Source: Streptomyces griseofuscus (GTDB lineage Bacteria > Actinomycetota > Actinomycetes > Streptomycetales > Streptomycetaceae). From it: a stretch of 64,000 nucleotides of DNA. Positions within the stretch are counted from its first letter, which is position 1. Every line of letters begins with the position of its first letter. The translations under genes and the position numbers were made by a program. The notes below the pieces were generated by a model. That model searched no databases. It saw only the letters and a program-made list of their open reading frames with translations, and was not told the DNA's origin. Positions 1-8,448 of the stretch are shown piece after piece. The stretch spans positions 3,534,001 through 3,598,000 of the forward strand of contig NZ_CP051006.1 of assembly GCF_014673495.1 (NCBI RefSeq), in the 5' to 3' direction.

Positions 1-209
1 TGGGTGTCGCGGTTGTCGATGATCCAGTTGCTGGCGCTGGTCAGCGGCTGGGTGAGGCTGACCGTGAGGTGGTGGGGCCAGGTGCGGCCGTGCAGCAGCG
101 GGAGCAGGACGGCCGTGATCAGGGCGAGCAGCAGGAGCTTGCCGACGGCTCTGTTGCGCAGGACGGCGGGGGTCCTGGTGCGCAGGGCGGGGACGGTGAG
201 GGTAGCCAT
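1..209 (-). CDS. Glycine betaine/proline ABC transporter permease, N-terminal fragment
   Basis: This is the first 69 or so codons of a gene that runs off the left edge. The ATG at 209 overlaps the stop codon of the ATPase gene (ATGA), so the two are translationally coupled. The visible product has a short basic N-terminus and then a hydrophobic segment (LLLLALITAVLLPLL) at about residues 25-39, as expected for the first membrane helix of a ProW/OpuA-type permease. The permease call rests mainly on its position directly after a betaine-type ABC ATPase. With the ATPase it would import glycine betaine or a related osmoprotectant; the missing part should hold the BPD_transp_1 domain. Confidence 0.75.
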   Translation of the reverse strand, partial: MATLTVPALRTRTPAVLRNRAVGKLLLLALITAVLLPLLHGRTWPHHLTVSLTQPLTSASNWIIDNRDT

Positions 210-1324
210 CAGACGGCCTCCGGGGTGGCGCGGGGGCCCGCGGCCGGGGCGACGGGCACGCCGGCCACCACGCCCAGCAGCTGCTCGTGGTCGACCACGC
301 CCAGGCACTTGCCGTGGTCCATGACACGGGCCGGGCTGCCGGTGCGGGCGACGGCCTCGATGGCCTCCGAGACCGTGGCGTCCGGCGTGAGCGCGGGGCC
401 TTCGGCGCTTTCCCCCAGGGACGCGGGCCGCATGGCCGTACGGGCGGTCAGCACCTGCTCGCGCGGTACGTCCCGGACGAACTCGCGGACGTAGTCGTCG
501 GCCGGGGAGCCGACGATCTCCTCGGGGGTGCCGAGCTGGACGACCTGGCCGTCGCGCATCAGGGCGATGCGGTCGCCGAGCTTGAGGGCCTCGCTGAGGT
601 CGTGGGTGATGAAGACCATCGTGCGGCCCTCCTCCTCGTGGAGGCGGGCGACCTCGTCCTGCATATCGCGCCGGATGAGGGGGTCCAGGGCGCTGAACGG
701 CTCGTCGAAGAGCAGCACTTCGGGGTCGACGGCGAGTGCGCGGGCGAGGCCGACGCGCTGGCGCTGGCCGCCGGAGAGCTGGCCGGGGCGGCGGTGCTCC
801 ATGCCTTCGAGGCCGACCTTGGCGACGATCTCGGCGGCGCGCTCACGGCGCTCGGCCTTGCCGACGCCCTGGATCTCCAGGCCGTAGGCGACATTGTCGA
901 GCACGGTGCGGTGCGGGAGCAGGCCGAAGTGCTGGAAGACCATCGCGGCCCGGTGCCGGCGCAGTTCGCGCAGCCGGGTCCTGTCCATGGCGCGGACGTC
1001 CTCGCCGTCGATGGCGATGGTGCCCGCGGTCGGCTCGATCAGCCGGGTCAGACAGCGCACGAGGGTGGACTTGCCGGAGCCGGACAGGCCCATCACCACG
1101 AAGACCTCGCCCTTGCGGACGTCGAAGGAGACATCGCGGACGGCGGCGGTGCAGCCGGTGCGGGCGCGCAGCTCGGCGGCGTCGAGGGCGCCGAGTTCGG
1201 GGTCGGCGGGGACGCGCTCGGGCTTGGGGCCGAAGACCTTCCACAGGCCGGAGACGGAGAAGACGGGCGCCTCGTCCTGGGCGGTGGGGGGCTTGCGGGT
1301 GGGGACGGGGGTGGTGGTACTCAT
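209..1324 (-). CDS. proV: Glycine betaine/L-proline ABC transporter ATP-binding protein
   Basis: A 371-residue cytoplasmic ATPase that powers osmoprotectant uptake. It carries Walker A (GLSGSGKST, about residue 78), a Q-loop (VFQHFGLLPHRTV), the ABC signature LSGGQRQRVGLARAL, Walker B (VLLFDEPFSALDP) and the switch His (FITHDLSEAL). The long N-terminal extension before Walker A and the FQHFxLLPHxTVxxN motif are typical of the ProV/OpuAA branch. The C-terminus holds roughly one CBS-like stretch (about residues 300-350), where ProV/OpuAA proteins usually have two, so ionic-strength sensing may be reduced. Its ATG overlaps the stop of the dehydrogenase gene (ATGA), and its own stop overlaps the permease start. 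The operon therefore makes betaine from choline and also imports it. Confidence 0.93.
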   Translation of the reverse strand: MSTTTPVPTRKPPTAQDEAPVFSVSGLWKVFGPKPERVPADPELGALDAAELRARTGCTAAVRDVSFDVRKGEVFVVMGLSGSGKSTLVRCLTRLIEPTAGTIAIDGEDVRAMDRTRLRELRRHRAAMVFQHFGLLPHRTVLDNVAYGLEIQGVGKAERRERAAEIVAKVGLEGMEHRRPGQLSGGQRQRVGLARALAVDPEVLLFDEPFSALDPLIRRDMQDEVARLHEEEGRTMVFITHDLSEALKLGDRIALMRDGQVVQLGTPEEIVGSPADDYVREFVRDVPREQVLTARTAMRPASLGESAEGPALTPDATVSEAIEAVARTGSPARVMDHGKCLGVVDHEQLLGVVAGVPVAPAAGPRATPEAV

Positions 1325-2859
1325 CGGCGATCGCCTCCGATCAGATCGACGGCCTTCTCCCCGACCATCAGCACCCCGATCATCGGGTTGACGGCGGGAA
1401 CGGTCGGGAAGACGGACGCGTCCGCGACGCGAATGCCGTCGAGACCACGGATCTTCAACTCCGGGTCGACCACGGCGAGTTCGTCGTCGGCCGCGCCCAT
1501 CCGGCAGGTGCCGGCGGGGTGGTAGACGGTGTGGTGGGCCTTGCGCAGCAGCTCGCTGAGCTGCTCGTCGTCGGTGACCTCGGGGCCGGGGAAGACCTCG
1601 CGCTTCAGCCAGCCCGCGAACGGCTCGGTCCGGGCTATCTCGCGGGCTATCTTCACGCCGTCGACGAGGGTCCGCGCGTCGTAGCCGTCCTCGTCGGTGA
1701 AGTACCGGAAGTCGAGGGCGGGCTTGGTCTCGGGGTCGGCGCTGGTGAGGTAGAGGCGGCCGCGGGCCCGGGACTTGGGGATGTTGGGGGTCATCGACAC
1801 GCCGTGCTCGGGTCGTTCGTAGCCGAGGCGCTCGGGGTTGTCGGTGAAGGGGATCTGGTAGAAGTGGAACATCAGGTCGGGGGCGTCCAGCGACTCGTCC
1901 CGGCGCACGAACAGCGCGGCGTCGGAGTCCATCGCGGAGTTCGCCGGCAGCGGCCGGTTCGTCTCCCAGACGATCACCGACTCGGGGTGGTCCTGGAGGT
2001 TCTCGCCGACGCCCGGCAGGTCGTGCGCGACCGGGATGCCCAGCTCTTCGAGGTCACGCTTCGGGCCGATGCCGGAGAGCAGCAGCAGCCGCGGGGAGTC
2101 GACGGCACCGGCGCAGACGACGACCTCCCGGCGGGCGCTGATCAGCTGCTCGGTGCCGTCCTTGGTGCGGACGTGGACGCCGGTGGCGCGCTTGCCGTCC
2201 AGCTCCAGCCGGTACGCCCAGGTCTCCAGGAGGAGCGTGAGGTTGGGGCGGTCGCCGGCCTCCAGATGCGGGTGGAGGTAGGCCACGGAGGCGGAGGAGC
2301 GCTTGTTGTTCTCGGGGTGGTAGGCGAGGTCGAGGAAGCCGACGCCCTCGTGGAACGGCTTGTCGTTGAAGCCGATCACCTCGGGGACGCCGATCGCGGT
2401 CTTCGTCGCGTCGATCCAGTCCTTGGCGATGGCGTTCTGGTCCTTGTCGGCGACGCGCACGATGTTGTTGCGCAGCCGGGCGTAGTACGCCTCCATCGGC
2501 ACCGCGCCCCAGCCCTCGGCGCCGGCCCGCTCCCACTCGTCCCAGTCGGAGGGCAGCGGCTTGAAGGAGATCAGGGTGTTGTGCGAGGAGCAGCCGCCGA
2601 GGACCTTGGCGCGGCTGTGCAGGATGTGGGAATTCCCGTTTGGCTGCTCGACGGTGGTGTACTCGTAGTCGAGATCACCGCCGAGCAGGCCCAGCCAGCG
2701 GCGCAGGGTGAGGACGTCCTCGCGGTCGATGTCGCTGGGGCCGCCCTCGATGACGGCGACGGTGACATCGGGGTCCTCGGTGAGGCGGGAGGCGATGACC
2801 GAGCCCGCGGTGCCGCCGCCGATGACGACGTAGTCGTAGAGGTGGGGGGTGTGGGACAT
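1321..2859 (-). CDS. betA: GMC-family choline dehydrogenase
   Basis: A 512-residue flavoprotein that should oxidise choline to betaine aldehyde, and possibly onward, using FAD. The N-terminal dinucleotide motif GGGTAGSVIASRL (about residues 14-26) binds ADP of FAD. GMC signatures are present: a VLGGCSSHN segment near residue 85, VDSPRLLLLSGIGP, and GVGENLQDHP. The C-terminal HTVYHPAGTCRMG region contains the catalytic His, and VNPMIG closes the FAD domain. Length fits the family. It lies 70 bp downstream of an aldehyde dehydrogenase gene on the same strand and overlaps the betaine ABC ATPase, which supports choline as substrate; other alcohols cannot be excluded from sequence alone. Confidence 0.88.
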   Translation of the reverse strand: MSHTPHLYDYVVIGGGTAGSVIASRLTEDPDVTVAVIEGGPSDIDREDVLTLRRWLGLLGGDLDYEYTTVEQPNGNSHILHSRAKVLGGCSSHNTLISFKPLPSDWDEWERAGAEGWGAVPMEAYYARLRNNIVRVADKDQNAIAKDWIDATKTAIGVPEVIGFNDKPFHEGVGFLDLAYHPENNKRSSASVAYLHPHLEAGDRPNLTLLLETWAYRLELDGKRATGVHVRTKDGTEQLISARREVVVCAGAVDSPRLLLLSGIGPKRDLEELGIPVAHDLPGVGENLQDHPESVIVWETNRPLPANSAMDSDAALFVRRDESLDAPDLMFHFYQIPFTDNPERLGYERPEHGVSMTPNIPKSRARGRLYLTSADPETKPALDFRYFTDEDGYDARTLVDGVKIAREIARTEPFAGWLKREVFPGPEVTDDEQLSELLRKAHHTVYHPAGTCRMGAADDELAVVDPELKIRGLDGIRVADASVFPTVPAVNPMIGVLMVGEKAVDLIGGDRR

Positions 2860-2928
2860 GGGGTGCTGCTCCAGAGGGTGTCGAGAGGTCTCGGGGCCCG
2901 AACCGGGGCTTTCCTGAACGGAGTCGGC

Positions 2929-4449
2929 TCAGCCGGCGAACCAGCGCACCGGCTTCGGCGCGAGGTTCTGGTAGACGTGCTTGGTCTCCCGGTACTCGGC
3001 GAGTCCGGCGGGGCCCAGCTCGCGGCCGGTGCCGCTCTTGCCGAAGCCGCCCCACTCCGCCTGCGGCAGGTAGGGGTGGAAGTCGTTGATCCAGACGGTG
3101 CCGTGGCGCAGCCGGGCCGCGACACGCCGGGCCTTGCCGGGGTCGCTGGTCCATACGGCGCCGGCGAGGCCGTACTCGGTGTCGTTGGCGAGGCGGACGG
3201 CCTCGTCCTCGGTGGTGAAGGTCTCGACGGTGAGGACGGGTCCGAAGACCTCCTCGCGGACGACCTTCATCTCGCGGTGGCAGCCGTCGAGGACGGTCGG
3301 CTCGTAGTAGTAGCCGGACTCGGGCCGCTCGGGGGCGGGTTCGGGGCGCTTGCCGCCGCAGCGCAGGACGGCGCCCTCGGCGAGCGCGGAGGCGACATAA
3401 GCCTCGGTCTTGGCGCGCTGCTGTTCGGAGACGAGCGGGCCGACCTCGATGCCGTCCTCGGTGCCGCGGCCGATCCTGATCCGCCGGGCGCGGCGGGCGA
3501 GTTCGGTGACGAAGCGGTCGCGCACCGACTCCTCGACGATGAGCCGGCCGCCGGCCGAGCAGACCTGGCCGCTGTGGATGAAGGCCGCGTTCAGGGCCTG
3601 GTCGACGGCGGTGTCGAAGCCCTCCTCGGTGGCGCAGGCGTCGGCGAAGACCACATTGGGGTTCTTGCCGCCGAGTTCGAGGGCGACCTTCTTCACGCCG
3701 GGCGCGGCGGCCTGGGCGACCTTGGTGCCGCTGACCAGTCCGCCGGTGAAGGAGACCAGGTCGACGTCGGGGTGCTCGGCGAACCGGGCGCCGACGGTGT
3801 GGCCGGGGCCGGTGACGATGTTGGCGACGCCCGCGGGCAGTCCGGCCTCCGCCAGCAGCCCGATCAGCGCGACGGTGGTCATCGGGGTGATCTCGCTGGG
3901 CTTGATCACGAAGGTGTTGCCGGCCGCGAGCGCCGGGGCGATCTTCCAACTGGCCTGGAGCAGCGGGTAGTTCCAGGGGGTGATCAGGGCGCAGACACCG
4001 ACCGGCTCATGGACGACGACGCTGTGGATGTCGGGCGAGCCGGCGTCCACGACCCGGCCGGGGGCCTCGGCGGCCACCAGGTCGGCGAAGTAGCGGAAGG
4101 CGTCGGCGACACAGTCGATGTCGACCCGGCCCTCTTCCACGGTCTTGCCCGCGTCCTGGGCCTCCAGACGGCCGAGCGCTTCGCGATCGCGTACGAGGAG
4201 GTCGGCGACGCGGCGCAGCAGGGCGGCGCGCTCGGCGACGGGGGTGGTCGGCCAGGGGCCGTGGTCGAACGCCTGCCGGGCCGCGGCCACGGCACGCTCG
4301 GCGTCCTTCTCGTCACCCTCCGCGACCACGGCGAACGGCCGGGCGTCCGCGGGGTCGAGGATCTCCCGGGTCGCCCCGGAGATCGCGGTCAGCCACTCGC
4401 CTCCCGCGTGGATGGTCGCCTGGGTCTGTCGTGCCGTGCTTTCCGCCAT
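2929..4449 (-). CDS. betB: Betaine-aldehyde dehydrogenase
   Basis: A 506-residue NAD(P)-dependent aldehyde dehydrogenase, predicted to convert betaine aldehyde to glycine betaine. The cofactor-binding PWNYPLLQ segment, the catalytic-base region ELGGKNPNVVF and the nucleophile Cys in HSGQVCSAGGR are all visible, and the C-terminal NDFHPYLPQAEWGGFGKSG resembles BetB proteins. It is the first gene of a leftward cluster followed by the GMC dehydrogenase and betaine ABC genes, which is the main reason for choosing betaine aldehyde over other aldehydes. The gene begins with ATG at 4449; a divergent or independent promoter should lie in the 160 bp before the LysR gene stop at 4610. Confidence 0.88.
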   Translation of the reverse strand: MAESTARQTQATIHAGGEWLTAISGATREILDPADARPFAVVAEGDEKDAERAVAAARQAFDHGPWPTTPVAERAALLRRVADLLVRDREALGRLEAQDAGKTVEEGRVDIDCVADAFRYFADLVAAEAPGRVVDAGSPDIHSVVVHEPVGVCALITPWNYPLLQASWKIAPALAAGNTFVIKPSEITPMTTVALIGLLAEAGLPAGVANIVTGPGHTVGARFAEHPDVDLVSFTGGLVSGTKVAQAAAPGVKKVALELGGKNPNVVFADACATEEGFDTAVDQALNAAFIHSGQVCSAGGRLIVEESVRDRFVTELARRARRIRIGRGTEDGIEVGPLVSEQQRAKTEAYVASALAEGAVLRCGGKRPEPAPERPESGYYYEPTVLDGCHREMKVVREEVFGPVLTVETFTTEDEAVRLANDTEYGLAGAVWTSDPGKARRVAARLRHGTVWINDFHPYLPQAEWGGFGKSGTGRELGPAGLAEYRETKHVYQNLAPKPVRWFAG

Positions 4450-4609
4450 GATCGGTGTTGCCTTCCGTTACTGTTCGACGCCCCCGTGTCATGCAAAGGG
4501 CCGGCTCAGGGACCGTGGCCCCCTGCCCCGGACCTCCGTTCGCATGCGGAATCAGTCACCGAAAGTGCGCGGCGTCACTAAAAAGACGGCGGAAAACGGA
4601 CAGAAGCGG

Positions 4610-5578
4610 TTATCCGGGGCGCTGCGTTCGGTCCATGGGACCGGTACAGCCCGTGGCGGCGGGACCGGCGCCCTGTTCCATCAGCTCGCGGACCCGGGCG
4701 CGCAGCCAGGCGTGGGCCGGGTCGGCGTCGTGGCGGGGGTGCCAGGCGAAGCCGACCGGGGCGGCCGGGAGCCGCAGCGGGATCTCGAAGACGGTCAGTC
4801 CGAGGGGTTCGGCGAGCGGGCGGGCCCAGGGGCTGATCAGGCCGATGAGATCGGTCTCGCGCAGCACGAACAGCGATGCCGGGTAGGTGCCGACGCTGGC
4901 CACCACCCGTCGGCTCAAGCCCAGCTCGGCCAGTGCCTCGTCGACCGGTCCGCGCAGCCGGCCGCGCCGGGACACGATGAGGTGACCGGCCGCAGAAGCG
5001 AATCGCTCGGGGGTCAACTCGCCGTCCAGCAGGGGGTGCCCGCAGCGTACGACGCCGAGCATGCGGTCCTCGTAGACCGTCTCCCGGCGCACCTCGGGGG
5101 CGGTGGTGTCGATCACCCCGATCTCCAGGTCGGCGGTGCCCTGGCGCAGGAACGGGGCGTCGATGTGGCTCTCGGACAAGAAGCGCAGCCGGATGCCGGG
5201 GGCCTCGCGCGCGGCGCGGGCGAGGAGGGCGGCGCCATGGGTGGCGACGATCGCGTCGTGGCCGAGGATCGTGAAGGTACGGCTCACCGTGCGCAGGTCG
5301 GTGTCCCGGCCGGGCGCGAACAGGGCGCGGGCCCGCTCCACCACGGCGCTCACCTCGGCGCGCACGGCCAGGGCGTGCGGGGTCGGCACCATCTGCCGGC
5401 CGGCCCGCACCAGGACGGGATCGCCGAGCGCCTTGCGGATACGGCCGAGGGTGCGGCTCATGGCCGGCTCGGACAGATGCAGCCGCCGCGCGGCGCCCCG
5501 CACGCTCTGCTCCTCCAGGAGGACGTCCAGCGCGACCAGCAGATTCAGGTCGAGGCCCGTGGATTGCGTCATACGCAT
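4610..5578 (-). CDS. LysR-family transcriptional regulator
   Basis: A 322-residue regulator with an N-terminal winged helix-turn-helix (DLNLLVALDVLLEEQSVRGA through LSEPAMSRTLGRIRKALGD, residues 10-55) and a LysR-type effector-binding domain (about residues 95-300). The HTH wording (MSRTLGRIRxxLGDPVLVR) matches the NodD/PcpR-like branch. Two starts are possible: ATG at 5578 or the in-frame ATG at 5572, which stands further from an upstream AAGGAA. The gene sits back to back with an MFS exporter and just upstream of the betaine operon, so either could be its target. The divergent exporter is the likelier target because LysR proteins commonly control the gene facing them. Confidence 0.9.
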   Translation of the reverse strand: MRMTQSTGLDLNLLVALDVLLEEQSVRGAARRLHLSEPAMSRTLGRIRKALGDPVLVRAGRQMVPTPHALAVRAEVSAVVERARALFAPGRDTDLRTVSRTFTILGHDAIVATHGAALLARAAREAPGIRLRFLSESHIDAPFLRQGTADLEIGVIDTTAPEVRRETVYEDRMLGVVRCGHPLLDGELTPERFASAAGHLIVSRRGRLRGPVDEALAELGLSRRVVASVGTYPASLFVLRETDLIGLISPWARPLAEPLGLTVFEIPLRLPAAPVGFAWHPRHDADPAHAWLRARVRELMEQGAGPAATGCTGPMDRTQRPG

Positions 5579-5595
5579 TTATTCCTTGCATAAGT

Positions 5596-5609
5596 TGCAC
5601 TGGAGTGCA
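5596..5609. promoter_or_regulatory. Candidate LysR operator dyad
   Basis: The 14-bp sequence TGCACT-GG-AGTGCA is a perfect inverted repeat between the LysR start and the exporter. A further TTGCATAAGTTGCA direct/inverted arrangement precedes it (5586-5599). LysR proteins usually bind interrupted dyads in such divergent regions; assignment to this regulator is inference. Confidence 0.4.
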
Positions 5610-5673
5610 GGTCAACGGTGAGCCTACGGTGAGCGGGCATCCCCGAACACCCGTCAAGCTCCCGGGAGGAGCC

Positions 5674-7056
5674 GTGCCCTCGCACGCCCTGAAACGCCCC
5701 GCCCTGCTCGCCCTGTGCGCCTGTGTCCTGGTCGCGCAGAGCATGGTGGCGGCGATCAACCTGCTGATACCGCAGCTGAGTTCGTCCGCGCTGCGTCCCT
5801 CGCACGCCGAGATCCTGTGGACGGTCGACGCCTATGTCATCGTCTTCGCCGGACTGCTGATCCCCGCCGGGGCGCTCGGTGACCGGCACGGCCGCAAGGG
5901 CGCGCTGCTCGCCGGGCTCACGCTGTTCGCGGCGGGCGCCGCGACCAGCGCGCTGGCGGGGGCGCCGCTGATGCTGATCGTGGGCCGGGGGCTGTCCGGC
6001 GCGGGCGCCGCGCTGATCACTCCGGCCACGCTGTCCCTGCTGATGCAGCTGGCGGCGCCCGCGCGGCGGCTCGGCGCGATGGCCGCGTGGACGCTGTCGA
6101 TCGGTCTCGGCGGGGCCGCGGGCAATCTCGGCGGCGGGCTCGCGGGTCAGTTCCTCGGCTGGCGGGCGCTGTTCTGGGCCATGGTGCCGCTCGCGGCGCT
6201 GCTGATCGCGGTGGTGGCACGCGTCGTCCCCCGCACGGAGCGCTCGGCCCAGGGACACACCGATCCGCTCGGCGCGGTGTTGCTGATCGCGGGTCTGGTG
6301 GCCGTGCTGTTCGGGATCATCGAGGGGCCGTCATACGGCTGGCTGTCGGCGCGGATCGCCGGCGCGTTCGGGGCGGGGGCGGTGCTGGTGGCGGCGTTCA
6401 CGGTGCACGCGCTGCGGGCCCAAGGTCCGCTGTTCGATCCGCGGGTCTTCGCCTCGCCCCGGCTGCGGGCGGCGTCCCTCGGCACCGCCACGAGTTTCTT
6501 CGGCCTCTTCTCCCTCTTCTACGTCAACTCGCAGTACCTCCAGGAGGTCAAGGGGTACGGTCCCGCCGTCACCGGGATGGCGATCATGCCGCTGGTGGCC
6601 GGTATGTCCGCCGCGCAGCTCCTGGCCAAACGCTGGTCCGAGCACCCCCGCACCCTCGTCGGCACCGGGCTCGCGCTCATCGGCCTCGGTCTGCTCGGCG
6701 CGTCCACGGCGTCCGGGTCCACCCCGTACGGGCTCTTCGTCTGCTGGCTGCTGGTCATCTCCACCGGCGCGGGCCTGTCCATGCCGCCGCTCACCCTGGG
6801 CGTCGTCACCTCGCTCCCGCCGCACCAGGCGGGCCTGGGCTCGGGCCTCGGCACCACGGCCCGCGAGACGGGCGCGGCCCTCGGCGTCGCCGTGACCGGC
6901 ACGGTGCTCTCGGGACACGCCGACCTGATCCAGGGAATGGGACCGGCGCTGCGGGTGGTGGGGGTGGTGGTGCTGGTGGCCACGGGGTTGGTGGTGAGGG
7001 GGTACGGCAGGCGCGCGGCGACGACCGCGCGGCCGATGCCGGCGGCAACCCCCTGA
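5674..7056 (+). CDS. MFS drug exporter, DHA2-like
   Basis: A roughly 460-residue integral membrane protein with many hydrophobic helices, predicted to export drugs or metabolites with proton antiport. Motif A-like sequence is seen as GALGDRHGRKGALLAGL after helix 2, and the order of helices with the motif-C-like region (GRGLSGAGAALITPATLSLL) fits the EmrB/QacA 14-helix class. The chosen GTG at 5674 follows GGGAGGA with rather short spacing; in-frame GTGs at 5605 and 5629 are alternatives and would add 15-23 residues. It is transcribed away from the LysR gene and ends convergently against mdh, with a strong hairpin between them. The substrate is not evident. Confidence 0.85.
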   Translation: MPSHALKRPALLALCACVLVAQSMVAAINLLIPQLSSSALRPSHAEILWTVDAYVIVFAGLLIPAGALGDRHGRKGALLAGLTLFAAGAATSALAGAPLMLIVGRGLSGAGAALITPATLSLLMQLAAPARRLGAMAAWTLSIGLGGAAGNLGGGLAGQFLGWRALFWAMVPLAALLIAVVARVVPRTERSAQGHTDPLGAVLLIAGLVAVLFGIIEGPSYGWLSARIAGAFGAGAVLVAAFTVHALRAQGPLFDPRVFASPRLRAASLGTATSFFGLFSLFYVNSQYLQEVKGYGPAVTGMAIMPLVAGMSAAQLLAKRWSEHPRTLVGTGLALIGLGLLGASTASGSTPYGLFVCWLLVISTGAGLSMPPLTLGVVTSLPPHQAGLGSGLGTTARETGAALGVAVTGTVLSGHADLIQGMGPALRVVGVVVLVATGLVVRGYGRRAATTARPMPAATP

Positions 7057-7077
7057 GGGGCGCGGGGAACCGCGCGA
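7057..7077 (+). repeat. REP-like intergenic repeat, copy 1
   Basis: A 21-bp GC-rich sequence beginning GGGGCGCGGGGAACCG directly after the exporter stop. The identical 21-mer occurs inverted at 55345-55365. Both copies lie just beyond the 3' end or between genes. From general knowledge, close variants are scattered through Streptomyces intergenic regions; the wider copy number cannot be checked here. Confidence 0.6.
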
Positions 7078-7100
7078 CAAGCCACGACGCACCCGGACAT

Positions 7101-7140
7101 GCGCCGGCCCCGCTCCCAGGGATCGGAGCGGGGCCGGCGC
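7101..7140. terminator. Bidirectional hairpin terminator between MFS gene and mdh
   Basis: A perfect 16-bp stem (7101-7116 with 7125-7140, GCGCCGGCCCCGCTCC on the left arm) with an 8-base loop. It lies between two converging genes and could serve both. Confidence 0.8.
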
Positions 7141-7152
7141 CAAGGACTACCG

Positions 7153-8142
7153 TCAGATCAGGCCGAGCGCGCGAACCGCCTCGCGCTCCTCCGAGAGCTC
7201 CTTGACGGAGGCGTCGATACGGGCGCGGGAGAACTCGTTGATCTCCAGGCCCTGCACGATCTCGTACTTGCCGTCCTTCGTGGTGACGGGGAAGGAGGAG
7301 ATCAGACCCTCCGGCACACCGTACGAACCGTCGGACGGGATACCCATGGACGTCCAGTTGCCCTCGGCCGTGCCGTTGACCCAGGTGTGCACGTGGTCGA
7401 TCGCGGCGTTCGCGGCGGAGGCCGCCGACGACGCGCCACGCGCCTCGATGATCGCCGCACCGCGCTTGGCGACGGTCGGGATGAAGTCCTCGGCCAGCCA
7501 CTTCTCGTCGGCCACGACCTCCGCCGCGTTCTTGCCGCCGACCGTCGCGTGGAAGATGTCCGGGTACTGCGTGGCGGAGTGGTTGCCCCAGATCGTCAGC
7601 CGCTTGATGTCGGCGACGGTCGAGCCCGTCTTCTTCGCCAGCTGCGTCAGCGCCCGGTTGTGGTCCAGGCGGGTCATCGCGGTGAACCGCTCGGCCGGTA
7701 CGTCCGGCGCCGCCGCCTGCGCGATCAGCGCGTTCGTGTTGGCCGGGTTGCCGACGACCAGGACCTTGATGTCGTCCGCGGCGTGGTCGTTGATGGCCTT
7801 GCCCTGCGGCTTGAAGATGCCGCCGTTGGCCTCCAGCAGGTCACCGCGCTCCATGCCCTTGGTGCGCGGGCGAGCGCCGACCAGCAGAGCCACGTTGGCA
7901 CCGTCGAAGGCGACGTTCGGGTCGTCGGAGATGTCGATGCCCTGGAGCAGCGGGAAGGCGCAGTCGTCCAGCTCCATGGCCGTACCCTCGGCGGCCTTGA
8001 GCGCCGGGGTGATCTCCAGGAGGCGCAGGCGGACCGGCACGTCCGCGCCGAGCAGCTGGCCGGAGGCGATGCGGAAGAGCAGGGCGTAACCGATCTGGCC
8101 GGCCGCGCCGGTGACGGTGACGTTCACGGGAGTGCGGGTCAT
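7153..8142 (-). CDS. mdh: Malate dehydrogenase
   Basis: A 329-residue cytosolic enzyme of the citric acid cycle that interconverts malate and oxaloacetate with NAD. The N-terminal GAAGQIGYALLFRI is the nucleotide-binding loop; the substrate-binding loop reads GARPRTKGMERGDLL with two Arg residues; the NPANTNA segment and the catalytic His of WGNHSATQYPD are present. Length and motifs place it in the dimeric, cytosolic-type MDH group. It is monocistronic: a hairpin separates it from the MFS gene and about 300 bp of non-coding DNA precede its ATG. A dyad TCTCTTG-N4-CAAGAGA about 60 bp upstream may bind a regulator. Confidence 0.97.
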   Translation of the reverse strand: MTRTPVNVTVTGAAGQIGYALLFRIASGQLLGADVPVRLRLLEITPALKAAEGTAMELDDCAFPLLQGIDISDDPNVAFDGANVALLVGARPRTKGMERGDLLEANGGIFKPQGKAINDHAADDIKVLVVGNPANTNALIAQAAAPDVPAERFTAMTRLDHNRALTQLAKKTGSTVADIKRLTIWGNHSATQYPDIFHATVGGKNAAEVVADEKWLAEDFIPTVAKRGAAIIEARGASSAASAANAAIDHVHTWVNGTAEGNWTSMGIPSDGSYGVPEGLISSFPVTTKDGKYEIVQGLEINEFSRARIDASVKELSEEREAVRALGLI

Positions 8143-8199
8143 GGCGTTCTCCGTATGACAGCTGGCGGTGGGGCGTCCCTGCCCCGGGCGGATGATCGA

Positions 8200-8217
8200 T
8201 CTCTTGGCATCAAGAGA
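8200..8217. promoter_or_regulatory. Inverted repeat upstream of mdh
   Basis: TCTCTTG-GCAT-CAAGAGA, two perfect 7-bp arms, centred about 67 bp before the mdh ATG. A second dyad, CTGTGG-N6-CCACAG (8268-8285), lies further upstream and resembles a degenerate CRP-type site. These are the notable sites in the 306-bp gap between mdh and the next gene. The binding proteins are not identified. Confidence 0.4.
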
Positions 8218-8290
8218 GATCCAGCGGTCAGGCTATCGCGCATCCGGCATGCGAGACGTGCGGGGCCCTGTGGCTCACCCCACAGAAGAT

Positions 8291-8378
8291 CACGGGAGAC
8301 GGAAAAGGCGGCCGTCCGTCCGGAGGGGGTGGACGGAAACGGCCGCCGGTGGGGGTACCGGCGCACCGGTCTCCCGTG
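8291..8378 (-). terminator. Nested hairpin downstream of the XRE/DUF2690 gene
   Basis: An outer 10-bp stem (CACGGGAGAC at 8291-8300 with GTCTCCCGTG at 8369-8378) encloses an inner stem (GGCGGCCGT-CCGTCC near 8307-8321 with GGACGG-AA-ACGGCCGCC near 8331-8347). The structure lies 70-160 bp after the stop of the leftward gene at 8449 and is a plausible terminator for it. Confidence 0.6.
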
Positions 8379-8448
8379 GGGGGTAACAGTTCGCGTGCCC
8401 AGGATCCGCGCGGGCATGCCTGCCGATCCCGAATTCATTCGTTCGGCT

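Noticed and set aside
1838..1860. TTGTCGGTG inside betA (antisense)
   Set aside because: The sequence eight bases later is CTGGTA, lacking the -10 A and final T, and it lies within coding DNA.
736..4581. 1281-codon rightward open frame over the betaine genes
   Set aside because: It is antisense to three clearly homologous genes; GC-rich third positions keep this frame open.
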